Numbered from the stretch's first letter, positions 18,465-27,343 are shown. The stretch is 64,000 nucleotides of DNA from Shimia aestuarii (GCF_900114635.1 NZ_FOTQ01000001.1:1240001-1304000); one strand, 5' to 3'. Notes: generated by a model not told the origin, from the letters alone. Program-made: numbers and translations.

Positions 18465-19426
18465 ACGGCCCCATTGCCATCACCGGGGCAACCGGGTTCG
18501 TCGGACAGCACACCGTTGCCTATGCGCGCCTGATCGACCTGCCGCTCCGCGTGATCGTGCGTGCGGAACACAGCGTTCCGAGGGGGTGGGTCAATGATCC
18601 GGGCGTCACGACCCACGAAGCCGATCTGGCAGAAAGCACCAATATTTCCAGCAGCTTAAAGGGAGCCAGCACCCTGATCCACGCCGCAGCGACGCTTGCC
18701 GGGGATCACGCGCGCGACACGATCGCGGCAAGCGAGAACCTGATCGCTGCAATTATCGAGGCTGGGGTACCGCATGTGGTTCTGGTCAGCTCCCTGTCCG
18801 TTTACGATGTCACCGCGCTCCGCGACAATGACATCCTGACCGAAGCGTGCCCGCTGGCCACCACGGGGCGCGATGCCTATGCTGCCGCCAAGCTTTCACA
18901 GGAACACATGTTCCGCGCCGCCGCCCAAGAACACGGTTTCACCCTGTCTATCCTGCGCCCCGGCGCGATCTACGGGCCGGATCGCCTGTTCAACGCCCAT
19001 ATCGGCCCCGGCATTGGCCCGGCGCTGGTGATGATCGACGGCGGCGGCAAGGTGCCGCTCTGTCATGTCGACCTTGCCGCAGAATGCCTGATCCGCGCCG
19101 CCCAGTCCCCGAACGGGATCGAAGCGATCAACCTTTTTGACGACGCCCTGCCTAGCCGCGACCGCTTTGTAACCAGTTTTCGCAGAACCGGCTGGCCCCG
19201 ACTGGTGCTGCACTTGCCGCTTGGCATGGCGCGGCTTCTGGCACGGATCACGCCCAATGGCGCCTCCATGCCGGGGCTGTTGCGGCGCGATACGCTTGAG
19301 GCGCGCCACAAGCCGCTGTCTTATGACAACACCTTGATGCACAAACGCCTGAACCCGGTCACAATGCTGCCCTTTGAAACCGCTATGTCCGGATCAATCG
19401 GGATCGAGCAGGACCGAAACACGTGA
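18461..19426 (+). CDS. NAD-dependent epimerase/dehydratase (extended SDR)
   Basis: A 321-residue nucleotide-sugar epimerase or reductase. It starts with the NAD-binding ITGATGFVGQ; the active-site region has VLVSSLSVYD and a YAAAKLSQE segment supplying the YxxxK pair, followed by LRPGAIYGPD. The start at 18461 overlaps the oxidoreductase stop. Its own stop overlaps the GTG start of the GT4 gene, so the whole operon is translationally coupled. It probably makes or modifies a sugar nucleotide for the adjacent transferases. The specificity is not readable. Confidence 0.88.
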   Translation: MNGPIAITGATGFVGQHTVAYARLIDLPLRVIVRAEHSVPRGWVNDPGVTTHEADLAESTNISSSLKGASTLIHAAATLAGDHARDTIAASENLIAAIIEAGVPHVVLVSSLSVYDVTALRDNDILTEACPLATTGRDAYAAAKLSQEHMFRAAAQEHGFTLSILRPGAIYGPDRLFNAHIGPGIGPALVMIDGGGKVPLCHVDLAAECLIRAAQSPNGIEAINLFDDALPSRDRFVTSFRRTGWPRLVLHLPLGMARLLARITPNGASMPGLLRRDTLEARHKPLSYDNTLMHKRLNPVTMLPFETAMSGSIGIEQDRNT

Positions 19427-20643
19427 GCGACACCACAGACCGCCCCATCGCCTATCTGACGGGAGAGTACCCCCGCGCCACCGACACCTTTATTCAACGT
19501 GAGGTGGCCGAACTGCGTGCCATGGGGCAAGAGGTCGTGACCTGCTCGGTGCGACGCACCGGCGACGAACATCTCGTCGGTGAGGAGCAGAAAAAAGAGG
19601 CCGCGCGCACCTTCTACATCCTGTCCGCCGCGCGTCCGCTGCACCTGCTTCTGTGCCATCTGGGCGCATTCCTGCGCAGCCCGGCGCGGTATCTGCGTGC
19701 GCTCTGGCTGGCCATCCGCACGTCCCCCGGCGGCATCAAGGCGATGCTCTATCAGCTATTCTATTTTGCCGAGGCCGGGGTGCTGGCCGCACATCTGCGC
19801 AAAAACAACGTGCGCCACCTGCACAACCACATCGCCAAATCCTCCTGCTCGGTCGCCATGCTGACATCCGAACTGTCGGGCATCCCCTACAGTTTCACCC
19901 TGCATGGCCCAGACATCTTCTTTGCCCCGGAACACTGGCGGCTTGATGAAAAGATCGCGCGCGCCGCTTTCGTGGCCTGCATCAGCCATTTCTGTCGCTC
20001 TCAAGCGATGGCCTTCAGCGATCCGAAACACTGGCACAAGCTGCACATCATCCATTGCGGCGTCGATCCGCGTCGCTATGCCAATGACGAACTGCCGATG
20101 GGACACAACCTCCTGTTTGTCGGGCGTCTGGCCCCGGTCAAGGGCTTGCCGATCCTGCTGCGCGCGATGGAGACACTTGTCGGGGACTATCCCGACCTGC
20201 ACCTGACCGTGATCGGCGATGGCCCAAGCCGCGCAGCGCTCGAGCATCAGGCGGAAAGTGCGGGGCTGGGCAACCATGTGGATTTCGTCGGCTACAAATC
20301 GCAATCCGAAGTCGCCGAAGCGCTGGTCGCGGCGGACCTCTTTGTTCTGCCGAGCTTTGCCGAGGGTGTGCCCGTCGTTCTGATGGAGGCCATGGCCGCC
20401 GCGCGTCCCGTGGTCACAACCCATATCGCGGGCATCCCCGAACTGGTCACCCACGGCGCCTCCGGGCTGCTGGTGCCGCCCGGCGACCCGGCAGCGCTGG
20501 CCGAGGCGATTGGCAAGGTCGTCGGCAACCCGTCACGCGCCACGGGGATGGGCATCGCGGGCCGCGCCACCGTGGAAACTGCCTTTGACGTCAGCATCGA
20601 GGCCGTCCGCCTCAAGGCACTGCTTGACGGGAGGGTCACATGA
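19423..20643 (+). CDS. GT4-family glycosyltransferase
   Basis: A 406-residue GT-B glycosyltransferase starting at a GTG that overlaps the upstream stop. The N-terminal half has YLTGEYPRATDTFIQREV, typical of exopolysaccharide GT4 enzymes. The C-terminal nucleotide-sugar domain shows LLFVGRLAPVKGLPILLRA, VIGDGPSRAALE, VDFVGYKSQ and the donor-binding PSFAEGVPVVLMEAMAAARPVV with its EX7E pattern. It is predicted to add a hexose to the lipid-linked repeat unit on the cytoplasmic side. It is followed without a gap by the GT2 gene. Confidence 0.92.
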   Translation: MSDTTDRPIAYLTGEYPRATDTFIQREVAELRAMGQEVVTCSVRRTGDEHLVGEEQKKEAARTFYILSAARPLHLLLCHLGAFLRSPARYLRALWLAIRTSPGGIKAMLYQLFYFAEAGVLAAHLRKNNVRHLHNHIAKSSCSVAMLTSELSGIPYSFTLHGPDIFFAPEHWRLDEKIARAAFVACISHFCRSQAMAFSDPKHWHKLHIIHCGVDPRRYANDELPMGHNLLFVGRLAPVKGLPILLRAMETLVGDYPDLHLTVIGDGPSRAALEHQAESAGLGNHVDFVGYKSQSEVAEALVAADLFVLPSFAEGVPVVLMEAMAAARPVVTTHIAGIPELVTHGASGLLVPPGDPAALAEAIGKVVGNPSRATGMGIAGRATVETAFDVSIEAVRLKALLDGRVT

Positions 20644-21605
20644 CCACCGCCATCGTCATTGGCCGCAACGAAGGCAAACGGCTGATTGCCTGCCTGACCT
20701 CGCTGGTCGAGCAGGACGTCGAAATTGTCTATGTCGACAGCGGCAGTTGGGACAATTCCGTGGCCGAGGCCCGCAGCGTGGGCGCGCTTGTGGTCGAACT
20801 GGATCACACCCTGCCTTTCACCGCCGCCCGCGCGCGGCAGGCCGGGTTCGACGCGCTCAAGGCCACCGGCGATCTGCCGCAATTCATCCAGTTCGTCGAT
20901 GGCGACTGCGTGGTGGTTCCCGGCTGGATCGCCGCAGGAGAAGCGGCCTTGCGCGAAAACCCCGACCTTGGTCTGGTGACTGGCTGGCGCGCCGAGCTTT
21001 ACCCGGAACGATCGGTCTATAACGCGCTTTGCGACTTTGAATGGCACCGCCCGGCGGGCGAGATCACCGCATGTGGCGGGGACATGATGGTGCGCAGCGC
21101 CGCGTTTGAAGAGGCGGGCGGGTTCAATCCGAACGTGATCGCCGCCGAGGATGATGAGTTTTGCGTAAGACTGGCCAAGGCCAACTGGAAACTCCGCCGC
21201 CTGCCGCTTGAAATGACCCGCCACGACGCCGCGATGCTGCATTTTGGCCAATGGTGGCAACGCGCTGTGCGCACCGGGCATGGCTTTGCACAGGTTGGCT
21301 GGATGCATCCCCCCTATTTCCGGCGCGAACAGATCCGCGCGCTGGTCTATGGCCTTGTCCTACCGCTACTGGCGCTGATCGGCCTCTGCCAGTCGGCATG
21401 GCTGTTCCTCGCGGTGCTGGCGCTCTACCTGATGTCCTATATCCGCACGAAACGCGGGCTTGTTGCCGATGGTCTGCCCTATTGGGAGGCCCGCCGCCAC
21501 GCCCGCCTTCTGTCCATGTCTAAGGTGCCGAACGTGATCGGCATGTTCCTGTTTCACTGGCGCCGCCTGCGCGGTCGCGCCATGAAGATTATCGAGTACA
21601 AGTAG
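20640..21605 (+). CDS. GT2-family glycosyltransferase with C-terminal membrane anchor
   Basis: A 321-residue GT-A glycosyltransferase. It opens TTAIVIGRNEGKRL, has VYVDSGSWDNS and FVDGDCVVVPGWI as the DXD-like nucleotide site, and AAEDDEFCVRL as the conserved acidic ED region. Hydrophobic segments at about 238-265 suggest membrane attachment. The start overlaps the GT4 stop (ATGA) and the stop codon directly abuts the ATG of the next gene. It is one of two GT2 enzymes in the locus; the other is at 935. Confidence 0.9.
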   Translation: MTTAIVIGRNEGKRLIACLTSLVEQDVEIVYVDSGSWDNSVAEARSVGALVVELDHTLPFTAARARQAGFDALKATGDLPQFIQFVDGDCVVVPGWIAAGEAALRENPDLGLVTGWRAELYPERSVYNALCDFEWHRPAGEITACGGDMMVRSAAFEEAGGFNPNVIAAEDDEFCVRLAKANWKLRRLPLEMTRHDAAMLHFGQWWQRAVRTGHGFAQVGWMHPPYFRREQIRALVYGLVLPLLALIGLCQSAWLFLAVLALYLMSYIRTKRGLVADGLPYWEARRHARLLSMSKVPNVIGMFLFHWRRLRGRAMKIIEYK

Positions 21606-23723
21606 ATGATTGCAGACCTGAACAAAGACCGCCCCGTGCGCGCCGCCCTTCTGGGTGCAGGCTATATCGCAGACTGGCACGCAGGCGCGATTCAGGCCAC
21701 TCCGGGCGTGGAACTCGTGGCCGTGTGCGATACTTCGCAGGCCGCCGCCACTGCGCTGGCCGAGACCTATGGCATCGCGCCCTATACCGATCTTGCCACC
21801 ATGCTCGACGCGGGCATCTGTGATGCGGTGCATATCGTCACCCCGCCCCAAACCCACCGCATGCTGGCCGAGACCTGTCTCAATGCCGGGCAACATGTGC
21901 TCGTGGAAAAACCCGTGGCGCTCTCGGCCGAGGACACGCTGGCCATCCACGAAGCCGCACTTGCCAATGACCGTATCTTTGCCGCCGGGCATAATTTCAT
22001 GGGCACACCCGGTTACATGCGGCTCAGGGATGCGGTCGAGATGGGTCGTGTCGGGTGCGTTGCAGCCGCCGAGATCAACTGGCACTTCCCGCTTGCCCCC
22101 CTGCGCTCGGGGCCGTTTGGCCTCTGGCTGTTGCAAGAACCCCGGAACCTCTTGCTGGAACTGGGCCCGCATCTCTTTGCCTTTGCGGTCGACCTCTTTG
22201 GCCCGCTGCATATCGAGCATGTCAGCCTGTCCAAGCCCATCGCCATCCCTGGCGACACCACGCGCCCGCAAAGCTGGCGTATCCTTGCCACCGCCGGGAG
22301 GGTCGCCGTGACGATCAACCTGTCGCTGGTCGAAACCATGGATGACCGCTCGGTCACGCTGCATGGCTCGACGGCCACGGCGCGGCTGGACTATGCAAAT
22401 GATGTACTGGTGATCGACGCCGAGAATGCCGCCGACATCGTCGCCAACCCGTTCCTGCGCCAGATGTCGCTCGCCGGGCAGCACCTGCGCGAAGGCATGG
22501 TGAACGGCGTGCGGCAACTTGTGTCACTGAACCGAAAATCTCCCTATGGGCTAAGCTTTTTCGGTCTCACCGGCGCATTCTATACGGCAATCCGCACCGG
22601 TCGCCCGCTCGACAAGCGCTTTTCCGGCGACAGCGCCGTCGCGGTCATGACCGCCATCGACGCCGCACTGGCGCTGTTGCCGAAACCCGAGAAAAAACCC
22701 AAGCCTGCCACCCGCAAGAAACCCAAGCCCAGCGTGCTGATCATCGGCGGCACCGGGTTCATTGGACGCGACCTGACCCGCGCTTGGGTGGCTCGGGGAC
22801 GCGATGTGCGCGTTCTTTCACGTGGGCAATCCGGCCCGTTTGACGATATTGCCGACCATGTCGAACTGTTTGGCGCGTCGCTGTCGAACCCCGATCAACT
22901 GGCCGCCGCCATGGACGGGATCGAGATTGTCTATCACCTTGGCAAGTCGCTGGATGCCACATGGGACGCCGCGCTCAAGAACGATGTCGGCGTGACCGAG
23001 ACCATTGCCCGCGCTGCCAATGCCAGCGGCGTGGCGCGCTTTATCTATACCGGTACGATTGCCAGCTATGACATGTCCGACCCGGGCGTCACGATCACCG
23101 AACAGACCGGCTTTGCCGACGATATGACGGATCGCAACATCTATGCCCGCTCCAAGGCCGAATGCGAGGCGCGGCTTTTGGAGATGCATCGCAAATACGC
23201 CCTGCCGCTAACCATCGCCCGCCCCGGCATTGTCGTGGGCAAAGGCGGCCCGCTGCAACATTGGGGCATTGGCCGCTGGCACGGGGCCGGCGCGGTGCGT
23301 ATCTGGGGCAAGGGCAACCATACGCTACCGTTTGTTTTGAATGAAGACGTGGCCGAGGCGCTGATCCTCATGGCGGAAAACGACGCCGCGATTGGGCAAA
23401 GCTTCAATCTGGTCGGAGAGCCGATGCTGTCAGCCTGCGATTACTTCGACGCGATCCATGCGCGATTGGGCGCGCGGATCAAGGTCAAACCGGGCAATCT
23501 CACCGCGTTCTATGCCTCAGCGTCGGTCAAGTACGCACTCAAGAAACACGTGCTGCGGCGCGGAGGGCTCAGCAACCCGTCGCTGGCCGACTGGAAAAGC
23601 CGTGCGCATTTCTCGCCCTTTGACAACAGTTTGCCCAAGGCGGTGCTGGGCTGGGCGCCGGAAGCGCGGCGTGACGTGTTCCTCACAAAGGCAATCGACG
23701 AGGCGGATCTTCTTGGCTTCTGA
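21606..23723 (+). CDS. Fusion of Gfo/Idh/MocA oxidoreductase with NAD-dependent epimerase
   Basis: A 705-residue two-enzyme protein. Residues about 10-355 are a Gfo/Idh/MocA oxidoreductase (AALLGAGYIADWHAGAI; the EKPVAL motif with its conserved lysine). A basic linker (KPEKKPKPATRKKPKP, about 359-374) joins an extended SDR (about 376-700; VLIIGGTGFIGRDL, YTGTIASYD, YARSKAE). Both halves keep their NAD loops and catalytic lysines, so both look active. The pair mirrors the separate genes at 17331 and 18461, which suggests consecutive steps in making one nucleotide sugar or a related pair of sugars. No stop or frameshift is seen at the junction. Confidence 0.9.
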   Translation: MIADLNKDRPVRAALLGAGYIADWHAGAIQATPGVELVAVCDTSQAAATALAETYGIAPYTDLATMLDAGICDAVHIVTPPQTHRMLAETCLNAGQHVLVEKPVALSAEDTLAIHEAALANDRIFAAGHNFMGTPGYMRLRDAVEMGRVGCVAAAEINWHFPLAPLRSGPFGLWLLQEPRNLLLELGPHLFAFAVDLFGPLHIEHVSLSKPIAIPGDTTRPQSWRILATAGRVAVTINLSLVETMDDRSVTLHGSTATARLDYANDVLVIDAENAADIVANPFLRQMSLAGQHLREGMVNGVRQLVSLNRKSPYGLSFFGLTGAFYTAIRTGRPLDKRFSGDSAVAVMTAIDAALALLPKPEKKPKPATRKKPKPSVLIIGGTGFIGRDLTRAWVARGRDVRVLSRGQSGPFDDIADHVELFGASLSNPDQLAAAMDGIEIVYHLGKSLDATWDAALKNDVGVTETIARAANASGVARFIYTGTIASYDMSDPGVTITEQTGFADDMTDRNIYARSKAECEARLLEMHRKYALPLTIARPGIVVGKGGPLQHWGIGRWHGAGAVRIWGKGNHTLPFVLNEDVAEALILMAENDAAIGQSFNLVGEPMLSACDYFDAIHARLGARIKVKPGNLTAFYASASVKYALKKHVLRRGGLSNPSLADWKSRAHFSPFDNSLPKAVLGWAPEARRDVFLTKAIDEADLLGF

Positions 23724-23804
23724 CACCGCAAAGACCCCATTCGCGCCATTCTTTTGTCCGCATTGCGCTGTTATGTTCTGCAGCAGAGCAGCCCGGGTAT
23801 CACA

Positions 23805-24575
23805 ATGATCGACGATCCGTCCGAAGAGACACATCCTGATGTCGAAGACACCGCGCCCCGCCTCCCGGCGGTGCACGACCCCGCTGTCTATTGGGACAGC
23901 CTTCCCATTGTGCGACCCAACACTGAAACACTCGAACGCAACCACATTATCACCGCCACGCGCAGCCATCCGGCCCATGCAGCGTTCGACATGCTGCGCA
24001 CGCGACTGATGCAGGCGCTGGCCGATCAGGGTTGGACCCGCGTCGCCATCACCGGCCCGACCCGCGGGTGTGGCAGCAGCTTTGTCACCACCAACCTTGC
24101 TTTTTCGGTGGCCCGACTTGAATCGGCACGCAGCGTCGTCCTTGATCTCAACCTGCGCGCGCCTGCGTTGCATGGCCTGATGGGGCTCCCGGCGGAACAT
24201 GCCATGGCCGACTATCTGCAGGGTGCGCTTGCCCCCGAAGAATTCCTGTTGCGCAGCCATGCCAATCTCGCCTTTGGTCTGAACAACACACCCGCCAACA
24301 ATGCCGCAGAGCTGTTTCAGGATACGATGACAAGCGACGTGCTGGACGAGTTGCAGGATTTGCTGTGCCCGCACTTAATGCTGTTCGACCTGCCCCCGGC
24401 ACTGGAACATGACGACGTGCTGGCCTTCCTGCCCAATGTCGACGGCGTGCTCGTCGTGGCAGGCGCAGGCGAGTCGACAGCCGAGGATGTAACCAAGGTC
24501 GAGCAGATGCTGAGCGAAGTGAAACCGCTTCTGGGTGTCATGCTGAACCGGGCCGAAGGCAAGCTGTCCTTCTGA
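23805..24575 (+). CDS. CpsD/CapB-like polysaccharide ATPase with degenerate P-loop
   Basis: A 256-residue protein of the BY-kinase/ParA fold that normally works with a Wzz-type partner in capsule or EPS assembly. The family order is visible: FDMLRTRLMQAL, the P-loop region GPTRGCGSSF, Walker A' VVLDLNLRAPALHGLMG and Walker B LMLFDLPPAL. Two key residues differ: the Walker A lysine is serine (GCGSS instead of GxGKS) and the second Asp of the DxD in Walker A' is Asn. There is no tyrosine-rich tail. It may therefore bind nucleotide weakly and act as a scaffold for the Wzz-like protein at 7418. The ATG at 23805 starts the recognisable protein. Confidence 0.8.
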   Translation: MIDDPSEETHPDVEDTAPRLPAVHDPAVYWDSLPIVRPNTETLERNHIITATRSHPAHAAFDMLRTRLMQALADQGWTRVAITGPTRGCGSSFVTTNLAFSVARLESARSVVLDLNLRAPALHGLMGLPAEHAMADYLQGALAPEEFLLRSHANLAFGLNNTPANNAAELFQDTMTSDVLDELQDLLCPHLMLFDLPPALEHDDVLAFLPNVDGVLVVAGAGESTAEDVTKVEQMLSEVKPLLGVMLNRAEGKLSF

Positions 24576-24591
24576 CCTCTGCTTTCCAACT

Positions 24592-24637
24592 CCGCACCGA
24601 CGCAATACCGACGTTATACCGACATGAAACCGACCCC
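24592..24637. repeat. Phased ACCGAC direct repeats, copy A
   Basis: ACCGAC starts at 24596, 24607, 24618 and 24629, exactly 11 bp apart, about one helical turn. The block lies 147 bp before the secreted-protein gene at 24781. A near-identical block stands at 61610-61655 before pncA, with the first 23 bases the same in both. The spacing is that of direct-repeat sites bound by OmpR/PhoB-type regulators, but the binding protein is unknown. Confidence 0.75.
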
Positions 24638-24780
24638 GTGAAATACCGTTTTCCGGGCATTCGCGAACATGACCGTTATTGTCATCAAGAAAGGCTTTGT
24701 GATCGCGACCCGAGATGCCAATATCGGGCCATTCACGAAGCCGGGGACATCCCGGAATTGCTCGAGGAGTGTTGACCCTT

Positions 24781-25485
24781 ATGAAGACCAAATCCTTTAT
24801 CCAGGCCGCCGTGGCCAGTATCGCCATCGGCGCCGCGACCCTTGCTTTTGCCGAGGACAAGACCGGCACAAACGTTGCTGAAAACGCCGAGGGCGTACAA
24901 GGCCCGGTGGCTCAGCTTGCCATGGCCCAGAACCTCTATGCCTATGGTATGGAACAGAAAAATGCTCTGGCCGTACTGACCGCGGCGCAGATCACCATGT
25001 CTATCGAGGTCACCGATGTAGATCGTGAAGTCGAGAACAAACCCACCGAAGGCGCAGGCGAAGTGGTTGATGGTGGCGAAGGTACCGAGGCACCGGTTTC
25101 GGCCGAAATGATGCTTGCTTCGGCGCGCGAGCTTGCCGGTGGGGATGAAACCATCCTCGGGCTGATCGAAGACGCCGAGGCCGAAGGCGCACGTGGCCGC
25201 ATCGGTGGCCCCTCGCGCACCCTGTCACGCCTGCACGCCGGACGCACGGACATCTTCCGCGTCCCCTTCTACGGCGGGCGTCTCGCCGAACTCGCCATCA
25301 TCGGCGACGGCGATGCGGACCTCGATTTGCTGGTCACGGACGAGAACGGAAACGTTATCTGCCGCGATGTCAGCTACTCGGACAAGCTTTACTGTTCGTG
25401 GACCCCGCGCTGGGATGGATACTTCCTGATCGGCGTGGTGAACCAGGGCCGCGTTCGCAACAGCTATTACATTCTGACCAACTAG
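24781..25485 (+). CDS. Secreted protein with C-terminal pre-peptidase-like beta-sandwich
   Basis: A 234-residue exported protein. A signal peptide ends at TLAFA (about residue 22). A helical region (about 40-75) is followed by an acidic low-complexity stretch and a C-terminal beta-rich domain (about 150-234) with FRVPFYGGRLAELAIIGDG, ADLDLLVTDENG and two cysteines in the CRD...YCSW segment. The domain resembles PPC-type beta-sandwiches carried by secreted proteases. It is clearly paralogous to the protein at 34515, with the same helical part, the same two cysteines and the same terminal LTN. GAGGAG lies before the ATG at 24781, and a strong terminator follows. The function is unknown; it may be a binding or regulatory partner of the nearby proteases. 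Confidence 0.75.
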   Translation: MKTKSFIQAAVASIAIGAATLAFAEDKTGTNVAENAEGVQGPVAQLAMAQNLYAYGMEQKNALAVLTAAQITMSIEVTDVDREVENKPTEGAGEVVDGGEGTEAPVSAEMMLASARELAGGDETILGLIEDAEAEGARGRIGGPSRTLSRLHAGRTDIFRVPFYGGRLAELAIIGDGDADLDLLVTDENGNVICRDVSYSDKLYCSWTPRWDGYFLIGVVNQGRVRNSYYILTN

Positions 25486-25507
25486 CCCCGAGACCAATCG
25501 AGCAGAC

Positions 25508-25536
25508 AGGCGTCCCTCATACGGGGCGCCTTTTTT
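25508..25536 (+). terminator. Rho-independent terminator
   Basis: AGGCGTCCC and GGGGCGCCT form a 9-bp stem (one G-U pair) with a 5-base loop, followed by six T. It lies 22 bp after the stop of the secreted beta-rich protein gene. Confidence 0.88.
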
Positions 25537-25677
25537 GTTGGCCCATTTGCCGCGCGAGCCGAGACCTGCTATCACATCCTATATCCAGAGGAGCGCCCTG
25601 CCAGTGATCAAGTAAGTCCATGATTTGAAAGGCCAACACGGCCAAGGACACCTTATTCACGAAAGCTGGAGCACATC

Positions 25678-26211
25678 ATGCAACCGGTCATTTATGACGT
25701 TGCCGTCTCGATTGACGGCTTTATCTGTGGTCCCGAAGGGGACATTTCTCAATTCGCGCATACCGGCCCCGTGGTCGACGATTACATGTCGCGCCTGACA
25801 GAGTATTCTGCGGCGATCATGGGGCGGCATAGTTATGAGTTCGGCTATCGGTTTGGGCTGCAACCGGGGCAGAACCCTTACCCGCACATGAAGACCGTGG
25901 TGTTTTCAAACACGATGGAAACACCGGCACAAAGCGACATTCACATCCTGCGCAATGGGCTTGAACACCATGTCCGGGACCTGCAACGCACGGCCTCCGG
26001 TCCGATATACCTTTGCGGCGGGGGAAAACTCGCGGGCGCGCTGCTGAACGCCGGGAGGATACAGAGACTGCGCCTCAAACGCGCGCCCATCCTGTTGGGA
26101 TCCGGCGTCGGTCTCTTCGAAGGGGTCAAAGCCACGCCGCGCCTGACACTCCTTGAGGAAAAGCCCTATGCCGGCGGCTGCCTGTTCCAGGAATTCAGGA
26201 TCGAAAGCTAG
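25678..26211 (+). CDS. Dihydrofolate-reductase-like (RibD C-terminal family) protein
   Basis: A 177-residue cytoplasmic protein of the RibD-C/DHFR-like fold. It shows VIYDVAVSIDGFICGPEGD near the N-terminus, the YSAAIMGRHSYE segment, and the cofactor-binding IYLCGGGKLAGALL. Family members are NADPH-dependent reductases of mostly unknown substrate, often annotated dihydrofolate reductase family. It is a single gene between two terminators, set inside the exported-protease region but with no export signal and no obvious link to it. The substrate cannot be assigned. Confidence 0.85.
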   Translation: MQPVIYDVAVSIDGFICGPEGDISQFAHTGPVVDDYMSRLTEYSAAIMGRHSYEFGYRFGLQPGQNPYPHMKTVVFSNTMETPAQSDIHILRNGLEHHVRDLQRTASGPIYLCGGGKLAGALLNAGRIQRLRLKRAPILLGSGVGLFEGVKATPRLTLLEEKPYAGGCLFQEFRIES

Positions 26212-26220
26212 AACGCCAAA

Positions 26221-26248
26221 GGGCGCCGAGACATCGGCGCCCTTCTTT
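26221..26248. terminator. Bidirectional terminator between convergent genes
   Basis: GGGCGCCGA and TCGGCGCCC form a perfect 9-bp stem with a 4-base loop. T-rich sequence follows on the + strand (TTCTTTC) and the stem is symmetric, so it can end both the DHFR-like gene and the leftward protease operon. Confidence 0.85.
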
Positions 26249-26265
26249 CGCAGTTCGCAAGACGA

Positions 26266-27324
26266 TCAGTTGTTCCGCGCGATCGTGTCGTTCAGCCAGC
26301 CGACGTAATTCGCAGTGCGGGTATAAGCCGAGAAGATCGCGTTTTCGGCACAGGTCTTGCTGTCCTTGGCCGAAAGACCCCAGCTCACCACACCTGCCTG
26401 AATGAACGACCCGTCATTCAGCGGCACCACCAGCGGGCCGCCGCTATCCCCCTGACACGAGGTCTTGCCGCCTTCATAGGTGCCCGAACAGATCATGTTC
26501 GGCGTAAGCGGTGCCGGGACATGCTGGACAAACTCGGACCAGGCCTGTTCGGCCGTGGCCTGGTTCATGCCAAAGACCTGTGCGGCATAGCCGAACCCCT
26601 TGACCGCCTCTTCGGCGCGCGCCTCAAGCAGCAGGCCATTGCACATGTCCCGTTCCATCATCTGGATCTGTACCTCGCGCAGGCGGTCGGGGTTCTGGGC
26701 ACCCTCGATCAGGCCCCAGCCGGTGACAAACGTGGTCACGCCCGGCTGTTCGAGATAGTCGCCAAACTCGGCATCCGGCACCTTGATCGTCCGGTAGGGC
26801 GCGCGCGGGGCGCGAGCCAGCTTGATCAGCGCAATATCGTTGTCAAACTCGGTGCCGACATAGCCGGGATGGCGGAACACGGCCTCGACCGGCACAACGT
26901 CCCCCTTGCCCTCGACAAGATGGTTGGTGCCCACCACAACATTGAACCGCTCGGCGGGGATGTCGCGATAATTGCCGTTGTCATCCGCCATGTGGATGCA
27001 ATGCGCCGCAGTCAGCACCCAGCGATCCAGCACCATCGAACCACCGCAGAACTGGATATCGGGCTGAAGCGGATAGCCGCCCACCACCAGCGCCACCTGC
27101 CAGGGCCATGCGCCATCTTCCGCGACCTTTCCGCCGATCACCTTGGACCCGCTTTCCTGTGCGGCAACTTCCTTGGCGCGTTCGGCCTTTTTCTGACTTT
27201 CCGCGAAGGAGAAAGGCGAGGCCATGACCGGGTCGGCCTTTTCCCCTCCGAATTCCTGCGCGTTTGCCATGCCGCCCACCATCAGCGCGGCAGCGCAAAT
27301 CTGACTTATCTTCCTGATATTCAT
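26266..27324 (-). CDS. Exported trypsin-fold (S1) serine protease zymogen
   Basis: A 352-residue protease with a signal peptide ending ANA (about 22), a propeptide at about 23-61 and a mature S1 domain beginning VIGG at 62, so activation needs cleavage after Lys61. The triad is H108 (LTAAHC), D163 (FDNDIAL) and S294 (CQGDSGGP). At the position that sets trypsin specificity (six before the serine) there is Thr288, not Asp, so cleavage after Arg/Lys is not expected. It is the last gene of the leftward cluster, 19 bp after the caspase-like gene, with AGGAG before its ATG. A longer open frame to 27375 has no signal peptide. It may be activated by one of the neighbouring proteases. Confidence 0.9.
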   Translation of the reverse strand: MNIRKISQICAAALMVGGMANAQEFGGEKADPVMASPFSFAESQKKAERAKEVAAQESGSKVIGGKVAEDGAWPWQVALVVGGYPLQPDIQFCGGSMVLDRWVLTAAHCIHMADDNGNYRDIPAERFNVVVGTNHLVEGKGDVVPVEAVFRHPGYVGTEFDNDIALIKLARAPRAPYRTIKVPDAEFGDYLEQPGVTTFVTGWGLIEGAQNPDRLREVQIQMMERDMCNGLLLEARAEEAVKGFGYAAQVFGMNQATAEQAWSEFVQHVPAPLTPNMICSGTYEGGKTSCQGDSGGPLVVPLNDGSFIQAGVVSWGLSAKDSKTCAENAIFSAYTRTANYVGWLNDTIARNN

Positions 27325-27343
27325 GAAGGTTACTCCTGTTCCC

